A DNA stretch of 64,000 nt from Ochotona curzoniae. Lineage: Eukaryota > Chordata > Mammalia > Lagomorpha > Ochotonidae. Both the position numbers and the translations under genes were made by a program. The DNA lies in contig NW_024466512.1 of NCBI RefSeq assembly GCF_017591425.1, positions 19,831,501 through 19,895,500 of the forward strand, given 5' to 3'. The notes under the pieces are model-generated. The model was not told where the DNA came from, made no database searches, and saw only the letters and a list, made by a program, of their open reading frames with translations. How positions within the stretch are numbered: position 1 is the stretch's first letter; each line of letters starts with the position of its first letter. Shown in pieces: positions 40,265-51,219 of this stretch.

Positions 40265-41687
40265 GCAGGGCTGTCCACTCCTCAGGTCCTGACTGTAAAC
40301 ACAGAAACTTCCTGACTGTGACTTGTGGCTTCTCACGGAGAGTTACACCATAGCAGCCATGAGCACTATCCACCTGCTCTCTGCCTGGAACTTTGTTCTG
40401 TCAAAACATGCAGCAAACCTCCCCTCCACCATCCTCCTCCCTGCCCCCTCAACCTCCGTGCTGCAGTAGAGGGAGACTGTGCTGGCAGCTTCCTCAGGGT
40501 ATGTGGGTCTGGGGTTCTGTCATGGTGGACGGATGTCACAGGGCAGAGGCCCACATTCTGCTGGAGCTGATGAGGCTGGCAGACCCATGCTGCGGGGGCT
40601 GCTTCTGGTGATGGCTCAGAGCCATCCTAGGGCAGTCACTGTCCCTGGAGGAGTGTCTGTGGTCCAGGCAATGCTGTGCATCTGTTAGGGAATACACAGG
40701 ACTGGGGATCTGGCCTCTGTGTCTTGTCTTTCTTTTTTTTTTTTTTTTTCCTGAATCAGGTGTCTAATCATCTGGCATTCCTGGGGGAATGGGACTAAGT
40801 GTGTCGCCCCTGAAGACAGCCGAGGCTGGCAGTCAGCTGCCTGGCAGGTAGGAGGCATTATTGTTGAGGCTGCTGCTGAGTGTGCAGGCTGGCTGGCTGA
40901 TGCTGTCCAGACCAAGGTTCAGGCTGTGCCCACACACGCAGTGGACTCATACCTTCATTCCAACAGCAAGGTGAAGGGAAGACGCCCCAGCACCATAGCC
41001 AGCCTGTCCGTACAGTAGCATGACAGATCGGCCGGCATGTGCACAAAGGGTTGAGTTAATTACAATCATTTCGCATAAGGCACATCTGCCGCCGTCTGCT
41101 GCCTCAGCCTGTGACGTCAGACTCCTGGTGGCTCAGTTGGAGCCCCTGAGGCCTACAAAGCTGTTCTGCCCACAGTGGAAACTCACTAGTCCTTTCCGTC
41201 AGAAATCACCCACAGCCCGGGTGGGCAGGCTTGGAGCTCATCCTGGCACTGCCCTTGGTGGGGGCCTTGCTGACTGGATGCAGTCTTCTAGCAATGGCTC
41301 ACAGCACCCATGTAGACAGTCACCTGGAGCCTTCCCTGGAGTCAGGAAGCTCCCTGTCGCAGAGGTTGTGCCTGCAATGATATCCCCATGGTACCTCTGC
41401 ATTGCAGATTCAGTATGTCTGACCAGTCATGCTTCCCAGGAAAGAGTCTAAAATCAAAGCATCCCACATCCTCACATACAAGCCTCATCCCAGGGTCTGA
41501 CTCAAGGAAGTGGATTCACAAGTGGGGAAGGATGCCTCTTGCTGTGTAATCTAGAAAAGTTATTTGTGATTCGTGCATGTGGTGAATTCTGACACAACCT
41601 TAAAATGCTGGAAGACACAGCCCATGGAGCACTTAGAGGGCAACACCTCAAGGTCTCCATCTGTATGGTACAATATGTTGATCTGAG

Positions 41688-41690
<3 letters not shown>
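40265..41690. other. Unique region after STN1 stop
   Basis: Non-repetitive GC-moderate DNA, probably 3' UTR at least in its first part. ORFs here (up to 143 aa) show no homology. Confidence 0.45.

Positions 41691-41691
<1 letters not shown>

Positions 41692-41740
<49 letters not shown>
41692..41740. repeat. (GT)n microsatellite
   Basis: About 24 perfect GT units, the longest simple repeat in the window. It explains the histidine-threonine runs in the overlapping reading frames. Confidence 0.97.
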
Positions 41741-41741
<1 letters not shown>

Positions 41742-42399
41742 CACAGACACATCCATGCAGCTGACCTTGCCTGCCTCCTGAAGGACTTCCTGCACTTGGC
41801 TTTCAGAACACTGCATACTCCACAGCCCCTTCCCAGTCTCTTTTGTGCAGGACTCAGTCCCAGACTTCTTCCTGTCTAGCTTGCTCCTGTGGGAGACTCC
41901 CATATCTGTGCCATGAACTCTCCAGTTTGTACCCAGTTGTGCTTCCCCCTGACTTTTAGAACTTTCTCCAGCTTCCTCCTGTCATGTCTGTTCACTTGGT
42001 ATGCCCAAAGCCAGGCTCCCAATCTCCCCCACCCAACCTGCTCTGGCTAGTTCTTTGTTGATTCTGGAAAAGATAGCTCCATTTCCCTGTTGCTCACACC
42101 AAATCTGGTGACTTCTCTCTCACACTCCATGGCCGGTCTGTCTGCAGATCCTCTCAGCTACACCAAAAGTACTCTTAGATGAACTGCACTTCTCTCTACC
42201 TCTGCCTCCCTGGTCCTCCCAGTCACCTCCTCAGGCCCTCCCTGCTTCTGCCATCACCTGTTTGTAGTCCAGTCTGAGCTCGGCCGCTACAGTGACCCTA
42301 CCAGACTTCAGCTCTTCCAGCTTTTGGCCTCATTGCAGGGGGGGAGCCCAAGGCAAGCCCAGTGGTCAGTGAGGTTCTGCCTGGTTCTCCTGCTGTGCT
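41741..42399. other. Unique pyrimidine-rich DNA, possibly L2 5' part
   Basis: CT-rich sequence leading into an L2 fragment. No gene is seen. Confidence 0.35.
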
Positions 42400-42620
42400 C
42401 CTTCCCAACCTCATCAGCCTCAGCATGTTTGCTCCTCGGGACCTTTACCCTTGCCATATCCTTTATGTGGAATATCCCCACCAGGAGAACCATGCTGTGC
42501 CTGCCTGGCTCTGCTTGCTTCCCATACAGCATCCTCTCTATGAAGTCAGCTTTGCCGACTGTATCCAGCTGCTTTGCCTCTCTAGCACTGCCTGCTCTGC
42601 CCAGTTTTCTCCATGGGGTC
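42400..42620 (+). repeat. L2 LINE 3' region
   Basis: CTCCTCGGGACCTTTACCCT, TGCCATATCCTTTATGTGGA and AATATCCCCA follow the L2 pattern (CAGGGCCTTTGCACTTGCTG region). Two overlapping ORFs here are artefacts. Confidence 0.62.
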
Positions 42621-43044
42621 CTTGTGGCTGTCCTGCACATTGCCCCTGCCCTTTTGTCATCATCTCTCTAGCAGAAAGGCTGCTCCCAAGGGAAGAGTTC
42701 CCCCCAGTGTGCTTCCTGCTATAACCCGTTCCCCAGAACCGGGTGTGGTACATCTTCCCAGCTAGACTGCTTCTGTGTGGGGTCAGCTGTTTCCCAGCTG
42801 CTGGCATCTGCCTCTTGAGTCCTCTCTGGTGTCTAGGTGGGGGGGGGGGGGTTGGTTCCTGGGCTAGAAGTGCTCAGAATTGTGACCCCTAGGAGTGGCC
42901 TGACCAGTGGAACCTGCAGGTGGTAGCTCCCTGAGGGCCGCAGAGCCCCATAACTCAATCTGCAGGATTGAGTGCCACTCACCCACCCATGTTAGCCACT
43001 GACTGAACAGCTGTTGCCCCACCCTCCTTGTCATCCTTTCCAGA
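42621..43044. other. Unique DNA with a G-run
   Basis: A run of 14 G at about 42838-42851 stands out. Nothing else is recognised. Confidence 0.5.
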
Positions 43045-43312
43045 TACTTTTTTATCCCTGTAGCTGCTTCCTCGTTCCTAAATGCCCACAGTAGCTGAGG
43101 TTAGGCCAGGCCAAACCCTGGCACTTGGAACTCTGTCTGGACTTCTCATATAGATGCCAGGGAACCCAAGTACTTGGACAATTGTCTGCTATTTCCCAGA
43201 TGCATTAGCAGGAAGTTGCATTGGAAGTGGAAATGGGATTTGATCCCAGGCTCTCTGATATGAAGTTTGGGGATGCAGGTATCCGAAGCATCATCTCAGC
43301 TATGCCTCCATG
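43045..43312 (-). repeat. CSINE, old
   Basis: CCTAAATGCCCACAGTAGCT, ATAGATGCCAGGGAACCCAAG, ATTAGCAGGAAGTTGCATTGG and a degenerate head. The tail is nearly lost. Confidence 0.75.
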
Positions 43313-43365
43313 CCAGCAAATGCTTTTTAAACCATATACCTGTGCTTTAGTATTCTTCTGCTTTT

Positions 43366-43671
43366 TTGTTGTTGTTGTTGTTGAAAAGGCAGATTTACAG
43401 AGGAGAGACAGAAAGATCTGTCTGCTGGCTCACTTCCCAAGTGATCACAATAGCCGGAGCTGAGCCAATTCTAAGCCAGGAACCTAGAACTACTTCTGGG
43501 TCTCCTGTGCAGGTGCAGGGTCCCAAGGTTTGGGCTGTCCTCCACTGCTTTTCCAGGCCACAGGCAGGGAGCTAATTTGGAAATGGAGCAGCTGGGACAC
43601 AAACTGGTGCCCATTTGATATCTCAGTTTGTTCAAGGTGAGAATTTTAGCCACAGCCATCACTCCAGATCC
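43366..43671 (-). repeat. CSINE, full length
   Basis: (TTG)n start, GAAAAGGCAGATTTACAGAG, TCACTTCCCAAGTGATCAC, GGTGCAGGGTCCCAAGG and a CATCACTCCAGATCC head. Confidence 0.9.
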
Positions 43672-43733
43672 TACTTTGATTTTCTAAGTAGCTAATATTG
43701 ATTATACAAAAAAAAAATTTAGCTGTTTGTCAC

Positions 43734-44046
43734 TTTTTTTTAAAGATTGATTTATTTTATTCTTATTGGTAAGTCAGAATTACAGAGGATAAGAAAGTTC
43801 TTCCATCCGATGGTTTACTCCCCAAATGACCACAAAAGTCAGAGCTGAGCCAATCCAAAGCCAGAAGCCAGGAGTTTCTTCTGGGTCTCTCATGTGAGTG
43901 CAGGGACCCAAGGCTTTGGGCCAACCTCTGCTGCTTTCCCAGGCCACAGCAGGGAAGTGGAGCATCCAGGATAGGAATTGGCACCCATATGGGATTTCAG
44001 AAGTTGCAAGGCGAGGACTTTAGCCATTAGGCTACCATGCTGGGCC
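43734..44046 (-). repeat. CSINE, full length
   Basis: TTTTTTTTAAAGATTGATTT, GTAAGTCAGAATTACAGAGG, TTTACTCCCCAAATGACCAC, CCCATATGGGATTTC and a CTACCATGCTGGGCCC head. Confidence 0.92.
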
Positions 44047-44701
44047 CTGTTTGTCACTTCGTAGTGCACACACTCAGGACCTTAGTCATAAATAAAATGA
44101 GCAGGCCTCTTCCTAGCCCAACAGCATGAGAGCCCAGAAGATGAGGGGAACTCTTGGAAACCTGAAGACCTACTACACTCAAGTCTCTGTAGTGCCTGAG
44201 GATTCCCCTGAAAAGGTACCCCTTGGCCTTCACAGTACCACATTGGGATGCGCATATCCCCATGCGATTGATAGAACTGCTGTCAACCAAGGGTGCAGCT
44301 GAAGATGTGATTGTCACTGTCTGAGAAGCCACCAGTGCTCCTGGTTCCTGTAAAACACTTCTTTCTAATTAAGCTTCCTGTCTGTTGCTGTGCCAGAATA
44401 CTGGCAGAGAAAGCCAAGTGGGGAGAAGCCTGTTCACGGATGAGGCACCCAAGACTTGGTGCCAGGAGTCGAGACTGAGCAAGCTGGTGATTTTCCATTG
44501 GGAAAGCATCTGTGCTTTCTCCTGGGTGCAGTTTGTCCTGTGCAAGCAGCCTAAAACTTTTTGTTTCCCACTAATTTGACAGGAAATATGGGACAAGACT
44601 GAATAACTCTGAAGGGGTCACCAACAGCAGGGCCTTGTGGGGAGAGCAGAAAATGACATCGGTGGACAAGAAACCCTGCAGCAGAATTTTAAAAGAGGTT
44701 G
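44047..44701. other. Unique interval with the first AATAAA after STN1
   Basis: Contains AATAAA at 44091-44096 on the + strand. No repeat or ORF of note. Confidence 0.4.
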
Positions 44702-45021
44702 TTTTTTTTTTTTTGAAAGATTTATTTATTTTTATTGGAAAGGTAAATTTACAGAAACAGACACAGAGAAAGATCTAGTTTCTACTGGTTTAATCCTCTA
44801 ATGGTACAATGGCTGGAACTAAGCCAATGCAGAACCAGGAGCCAGGAGTTTCTCCCATGTGGTTGCAGGATCCCAGGGCTTTGGACCATCCTTCCCAGGC
44901 CAGAAGCAGGGAACTAGACAGGAAGTGGACCGTCAGGACATGAACCAGGGCTCAAATGCTCAAATGTGGTCCTGTCACTTAAAGGGGGAGAATTATCCAA
45001 TTGAGCCACTGTGCCAGGTCC
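44702..45021 (-). repeat. CSINE, full length
   Basis: T-run, GAAAGATTTATTTATTTTTA, CAATGGCTGGAACTAAGCC, GTGGTTGCAGGATCCCAGGG and a CACTGTGCCAGGTCC head. Confidence 0.9.
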
Positions 45022-45029
45022 TAGAATTA

Positions 45030-45345
45030 TTATTTTTAATGTCTTTTTATTTCAAAAGCAGTTTTAAAGAGAGAGAAGGAGAGAGTTCTTCCATCCCCTG
45101 GTTTATTCCCCAAATGGCTACAGTGGCTACAGCTGAGTCAATCTGAAGCCAGGAGTCAAGAGCTTCCACCAGGTCTCTCATGTATGTGCATGATCCTAAG
45201 CACTTGAACCATCCTCTCCTGCTTCCCCAGGCTGTAAGCAGGAAACTGGATTGGAAGTGTGGCAGCTGGGACACCAACCAGAACCCATATGGGATGCCGG
45301 CACTGCAGGTCAGATGATTAGCCAAATGAGCCACCATGCCAGCCC
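45030..45345 (-). repeat. CSINE, full length
   Basis: TTTAATGTCTTTTTATTTC, GGTTTATTCCCCAAATGGC, CCCATATGGGATGCCGGC and a CCACCATGCCAGCCCC head. Directly follows the previous copy. Confidence 0.9.
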
Positions 45346-45357
45346 CTATGGCAGAAT

Positions 45358-46366
45358 TCTTTTTTTTTTTTAATTTGGGATTCCCCCACAAACTCCTAGC
45401 CCCCGACAAAATTTCCCCATGTTGCTACGATAGTATAGTACTTCATAAGGAGACATAATTTTGTCAGTTTCTTATTTAAGTGTGCCCCGACAATGCTGGT
45501 ACAGTCAGTGTCAGTCCCACATCCCATTGTCTACACATTTCCAACAGTTTCCCTGGGAGTCCATCTTTTTTTGGAAGCAGGAATGTATGTTGTATTATAC
45601 CCCCACATCTGGATATGGTAAACCCCAGTACTCTATCACTATACTTTCCATAAATGAGAAGCCATGAGACAAGGTCAACATCTGGTATGAATTAGAACAA
45701 CAGCCACAACAACAACAAATTACAGCACCATGAAAAAACACGCCACTGAATAACCAACACATGGGTGACAAAAAGGAAATACAAAGGCTCTTGGGAAAAA
45801 TGATGCCACCGTGTAATCTATGAGCCAACAATGAATTCGACAAGAAAAAAGAAAAACATCAAAATACATGGGATGCAACCAAAAAACAAAACAAAAATCC
45901 CAGTATGGATCAGGTTATTGAGATGACACTTTCCATGATGGTTTGCTTATATTAGAGAGAACATATGGTATTTGTTCTTTTGTGATTGACTCTAACAGTC
46001 ACTAGTTGGAACCACCTAGTTGTAAATAGTATAATTTCGTTCTTCTTAATAGCTGAATAATATTCCATGGAGTAGATGTACCACAGTTTCTTTAACCACT
46101 CTTCTTTGAAAGCACATCTGGATTGTTCCCATGACTTTGCTATTGTGAATTGTGCTGCTGTAAATATAGGATTACAGATCCTCTTCTCATATGCAGATTT
46201 CATTTCTATTGGGTATATTCCTAGGAGTGGGATAGCTGGATCATATGGCAGATTTATTTGCAATTCTCCAAGCATTCTCCATACTGATTTCCACAGTGGT
46301 TGTACTAACCTACACTCTCACCAGCAGTGAAAGAGGGTACCTTTCTCCCCACATCCTGATTTATGC
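45358..46366 (-). mobile_element. L1 LINE, 5' truncated, minus strand
   Basis: T-run at 45359-45371 is the poly(A) tail. The 3' UTR spans to about 45950 and contains a single copy of the CTGGATATGG unit that is duplicated at 21.4 kb. The ORF2 C-terminal coding remnant follows, and the element ends near 46366 where a CSINE begins. Confidence 0.85.
45952..46275 (-). pseudogene. L1 ORF2 C-terminal remnant
   Basis: A 107-residue minus-strand frame contains hallmark L1 ORF2 C-terminal motifs: [26 protein letters not shown], and [18 protein letters not shown]. The rest of ORF2 (endonuclease, reverse transcriptase) is absent, so it is non-functional. The open frame suggests a relatively recent insertion. 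Confidence 0.9.
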
Positions 46367-46367
46367 T

Positions 46368-46599
46368 TGAAATGGCCACAATAGCCAGGACTGAGCAGGG
46401 CTAAAACCAGGTGCTAGAAACTTTGTCCAGCCACCCATGAGAATGGCAGGAGGCCAAGTACTTGGGCCATTTTTGGCCTTTTTCTCAGGCCACTAATAGC
46501 CAAATCGGAAGTGGAGTAGCAGAGACACAAACCAACACCCATATGAGATGCCAGTGTCACAGCTGAAGGATTTACTCACTGTGCCACAACATCAGCCCC
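46368..46599 (-). repeat. CSINE without tail
   Basis: Starts inside the body (ATGGCCACAATAGCCAGGAC), CCCATATGAGATGCCAG, ends CACAACATCAGCCCC. The 3' part seems replaced by the adjacent L1. Confidence 0.8.
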
Positions 46600-49500
46600 T
46601 GCAGCTTTCAATTTAATCAGCACTGCCTAATTCTGAGAAGCCAATGTGCTCATCTTCATCACTGACTGGGCTTGGTGCATCTGATTTGGGCACTGACAAT
46701 GGCCTTTCCATCTTGTGCTGGCCACATCTTGCTCCCTCCAGCAGTCAGGGAGTGGTGGGAGGGAGGCCAGGTGAGGGCCCCCAGGCCTTGGCTCTGTTTT
46801 CCAGCACAGCTGAGATGGTGTTCCCTGAATGACTTGTGACAAGTGCTGGATGTGACACTGTCCTGGGATTTATGAGCAAATAATTCATTCTAAAGTGAAT
46901 GGCAGAATAAGCATGGAGTTACAGTGTGAGTTTTGGTTTTCCTGTGTTGAATTCTTCATGTCCAGTGGGTGGTTAGGTCTAGGGCTGAATATGCCCCCCT
47001 CCCACCACCCCACCACCCAGCACAGGGAGGCAGTGGAGACTAGAGGTCCCAACACATTGCAAGTTGGACCATGCCCCTGACAGGCTGGTGGCAAACAGCA
47101 GGTGGCAGGATTCCTGTGGAGTTTAGAGCCTTGGTCTAGGATTCCCAGCCTCAGCTTGTACTCCTGTGCCTCAGCTTGGGGATCCTGCAGGACCATTCAG
47201 GTTGGGAGCCTGAGGAGAGCACAACATTCACGGTCTCAGGAGATGAATGAGAGGGCTCGTCCTGCTTCACTGGCTCCACTGTGTCTTCCTGGATTCTCAT
47301 GCCTCTCCAAGAAGAGAACCTGCCCCACGTTGCAGTTTTGCTGCCAGGGCTGAGGATGGCCGCTTCAAGCCGGAGATGATTTAAAAAGAAAAACAGGAGG
47401 ATGACAAGTCTTGCCCAGCAGTATTAGGGCAATAATGTTTGTACGGCACTAAAACTCCTGGGGGGGCAGTTCAAGATGACACTTAGGTCCGAGTCGTGCT
47501 CCCACCTTTGCTGCCCAGGCCATTCTGAGAGGGAGAGAAAGGGTGCAGTGCCAGGGAGGTTACTTGTGATTCTTGCTCCCACAAAGAGAAGGAGGGATGC
47601 TGCCGACAAAACTTCCCACCTGTGCTGCAAGTCAGGGCGCCCCCAAGGGTGGCAGCTGGGAAGGTGATGAAAGATTGTTGTTTCCCAGTGGGGACCACCT
47701 TATCATGAGCTGAAAATGCTCCCCGTCAGCAGGGCGGATGCTATGAACACTAGCATTGTCTGTGGAGCTGTGCAGGAGCCAACTCCAACTTGGGAGATTC
47801 CAGAATACCCCAGCATGAGTGTTCTCCCAACATGAAGGAGCTTGAAGCCTTTGTTCATTGCAGCAGTTAGGTCAGGCCCAGCCCAGTGCCTCAGGACCAG
47901 TCAGCAGGCACTGCCTGTGCCTGTGGTTTTCACCTGTCCTGGCTTGCCTTGCCCTGACAGAGGGTGAGACATGGAAACTCTGCCCCTAGCAATGACAGCT
48001 GCCTGGTCCTAGCGCTGCCCTGGGGGCAGGGTCAGCAGCACATGCAGATGCCCCATTGGAATGAGTGCCAGGAGAGGGAGTACATTTGTCATAGATCCAG
48101 GTGACCTGAGGTGACCGAGGTGACCAGAGACAGGAGGCAGGCCCACTACCTGCAAATAAGGATACAGAGATGCTGATGCCCTCACTGTCCTTGCATATTC
48201 CCTGTGAAGTCGCAATTAGCATACAGTGGGTGCTTAATCAGTGCTTCCAAGTATGTTTACTGACTGCCTGCTGTGTGCAAGGTGTGCAGGGGGGTGTCCC
48301 CTGGGTCCTAAAATGTATGCTTGTGATTTATAACCCAAGGGCACAAAATTGTTGTGTTTTACTCTGACGTCAGCATTAAAAAATTGACTACCATCTGAAG
48401 GTGTTTTTATTTCTGTTTTTAGGTGAAGGCTACTTCTAGAGACAGGGCATTCGAGGCCAGGAGTCACGGAGTTATTTTGTAATATTGTCTAAGTTTTTAG
48501 TGTATAAAAATGTAATAAATTGCAACAAATCAGCAAGCAAGAAGCATAAGGGGGAAGAGGGTTCCTGCAAAAAATATGAGGGGGAAGGGAGTTCCTATAG
48601 GGAGATCTCAGGGCGTGGCTTTCCAGAAGCTCCTGTGGCCCAGGGGTACTCGGCCTGGAAATGGTGGGGCAGAGGTTCAGCAAGAAAGGGTTTTAAATTG
48701 AGTGCTGGTTTCGAGTTTCTGTTTTGGTGCAAAGTGTGGGAGCACGTGGGCAAGCTCAGGGAGGTGGCCCTGAGAGGCACCATCTGCTGCAGGAACGTGG
48801 GGCAAGCCAGAGCTAAGCCAGGACCAGGAGGGGGCAGGTACGTGTCAGAGTGGGGGTGAGTGTTGATCAGAGTAAGGGTGTGGAAAAGGACAGGCTATAC
48901 AAGGCATGCCTCAGGATTGCAGAGGGATGGAAGTGAAAGGGGGTGCAGAAGACCCCAAGGAGTACACACTGGTGGATGCAGAAATGCCAGGAAGAGTCCA
49001 TTTCTGAAAAACTGAGGAGAACTGCCTCATGGGAACTGGTCTCTTGGGGCCCCTGGCTTCTCTCCCTCATGTATTTACTGAGAGCAGCTCCATGACACTG
49101 GGGAAAAAAACAAGCTCCTTGCAAAGAGCTGCCTGGGAGAGTTGGCATTTCAGATACCCTCTGCTTGTGGCTTAGGCGACTTGAAGGGACAAAGCAGCAG
49201 TGGCTGGAGAGTCGCCCAGTCATATTCCCATGCAAGGGGAAGGAGGAGGAAGGCATTTTGATGGATCTATGTTCATTCTGTACCGCTTATTAGTCACTGC
49301 TGATGCCCTTCTGGGTTTCAGAGCCACCAGCTGCTGCTATTGCTCTGAGGATCACCTAGATCAGGTTTCTTGTCCACATGGGAGGGAGAGGCTGCCCTGG
49401 CAACCCGCTGCCCCAGGGTGTGGTGGGGCCCTTCCCCCACCCTGTGAAGCAAAGAAGTGAACTAGCCTTGAGCTCCTGCATTTCTCGCTTCCTGTGAGGT

Positions 49501-49721
49501 CTGCATGAATGGTGTGGGCTCTGTCACAGAACAAAAGCAGGTTGGATTCAGGAAGGTGAGAAAGTTTCAGCTGCCTCAACACTTAACAACAGCAACCTCA
49601 CCAGTATCAACCACACTGGCTACTGGAGTCAGAGTTGAGAATATTTTCCTGTTCATACTTGGGAAGCAGCTACCAATAGAGTAACACTGAGGTCTCAGAC
49701 CTCATTTATGACCTCATTTGT
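46600..49721. other. 3.1-kb unique, SINE-free, GC-moderate block
   Basis: No CSINE, gene or CpG island is seen. Small features: possible L2/MIR pieces near 48195-48290, three AGGTGACC units at 48099-48126, and a short tandem similarity (AGGGGGAAG..GTTCCT twice) at 48548-48600. ORFs up to 129 aa lack homology. Confidence 0.5.
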
Positions 49722-50030
49722 GGGAGCCAGCACAATGTCTCAATTGCTTAATCCTCCACCTGAAAGCACCAGCATCCCACATGGGTGCCAGCTTATGTCC
49801 CAGATGCTCCACTTCCCATCCAGCTCCCTGCTTATGGCCTAGGAAAGCAGTGGATGATGGCCCAAAAGCCTTGGGACCCTGCATCCACATGGGAGACCCA
49901 GAAAAGGCTCCTGGCTTCAGATCAGCTCAATTGGTCATTGTGGCCATTTGAGAAGTGAACCAACATATGGAAGAACTTTCTCTGTTTCTCCTTCTCTCTG
50001 TAAATTTGCTTTTCCAATTAAAAAAAAATT
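49722..50030 (+). repeat. CSINE, full length
   Basis: GGGAGCCAGCACAATGTCTC head, ATCCCACATGGGTGCCAGC, CTAGGAAAGCAGTGGATG and a CCAATTAAAAAAAA tail. Confidence 0.88.
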
Positions 50031-50482
50031 TTTTTTTTAAAAGACAGACGTTAAAGTAGATTGATTATTCTATAACAGCTAATGATTATTGAAGAGTTGA
50101 GCCCCAGTCAACTCAGCAAACTGAAATCCTCCTGAAAGCCCACATGGGGAGCCTGGCCTCCTTTCATTTTATAGAGGACTAAGTTGGAGCTCAGAGCGTC
50201 TGTTTACTCAAGGGCATGAGCTATTTAGTGCAGCACACAGGTTTCCTAACCAGTGAGTTAACCCTGAGGTTTTATGGCTTTCAAGTCCAAGAATTCCATC
50301 CTCTGACATTTCTATCCTGTAAACCCAAAACAGTGTCTTCCCATTTCAGCGGTATATGAGCTTTATTTTCGCCACAGTAGGAACTGCCCTGAAAACACTG
50401 CTTCTAGTGGTGCTATCATATGGGATGCAGAGCCAAACAACAAGCACCTACGTCTATGAGGTAGATAAGGACAACAGACCTT
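50031..50482. other. Unique DNA, possible MIR remnant
   Basis: GAGGACTAAGTTGGAGCTCA..CAAGGGCATGAGC at 50173-50220 hints at an inverted MIR core but is too weak to call. Confidence 0.35.
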
Positions 50483-50671
50483 AGAAGATTTATTTATTTT
50501 TATTGGAAATACAAACCAGGTTTACAGAGAGAAGGAGAGACTGAGAGAAAGATCTTCCCTCAATCCACTTGTTCCCTCCCAAATGACTGCAATAACTAGA
50601 GCTGAGCCAATCCAAAAGCAGGAGCCAGGAGTTTCTTCTGGGTCTTCCATATGAGTGCAGAGTCCCAAGAA
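50483..50671 (-). repeat. CSINE, 5' truncated
   Basis: GAAGATTTATTTATTTTTATTG, GTTTACAGAGAGAAGGAGAG, GGAGTTTCTTCTGGGTCTTCC; stops after GTGCAGAGTCCCAAG. Confidence 0.88.
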
Positions 50672-51219
50672 TTTTGTACCTATGGTGTAACAAAACCAAC
50701 AACCTCTCAGAACAATCAAGACCACTCAAGTAACATCCTTGGAACATTCTTCCCCACTCAAATGACAGAGAGCCAATGATCTCTACCCCAGGCACTGATG
50801 GCAGAGTGACAGATTTTCTCCCCATCCTCAATCTCCCATTCCCCTCCCCCCAACACCCCACTCATGAATACAAGAGAGAAACCTGAATTCAGCGGTTTAC
50901 ATGGGTATGTAGCCTCCTCACCTTTGTCATACATGTTAAATAAATAAATAGATAGTTCACTGCCACCATGTTGGCAGGTGAAGTCCAGATAAAAGGCATG
51001 GTATCTGGATCTCTAGCCTCATGGCTGTGGTTTGGGAAATCCTTGCTGGACCAGGCTTCCTGCTGGGAATCCTAGCTCCCCATCCACCACTGCTAACTGG
51101 TAGGAAGATCCTGGGCTTGCAGGCAGCTAGAGTGTCAGTGGTGCCTGACTTCACCTGCTGGCTGCCTGGTAATAAGCTTTGGGGTCTTGGGGGTGTGGAA
51201 TTACTGCCTAGAGACATAC
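50672..51219. other. Unassigned DNA before the degenerate array
   Basis: No gene. May be the upstream part of the same element as the array. Confidence 0.35.

Larger units (their letters stand above)
40265..44100 (+). other. STN1: STN1 3' UTR / downstream flank, poly(A) site unassigned
   Basis: No exact AATAAA was found close to the stop. The first I see on the + strand is at 44091-44096, about 3.8 kb downstream and past several CSINEs. The 3' UTR may therefore be long or use a variant signal. Up to about 41.69 kb the sequence is largely non-repetitive, with a T-rich run at 40733-40750. RNA evidence is needed to set the end. Confidence 0.4.

Noticed and set aside
41020..41451. 143-aa open frame downstream of STN1
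   Set aside because: No recognisable domain and no exon structure; chance ORF in GC-moderate DNA.
41502..41903. 133-aa frame with a His-Thr repeat
   Set aside because: The repeat is translation of the (GT)n microsatellite.
42308..42724. Overlapping 110-120 aa frames on both strands
   Set aside because: Coincide with an L2 fragment; no conserved domain.
45952..46275. Intact-looking 107-aa protein frame
   Set aside because: It is the L1 ORF2 C-terminus only; listed as a pseudogene, not a host gene.
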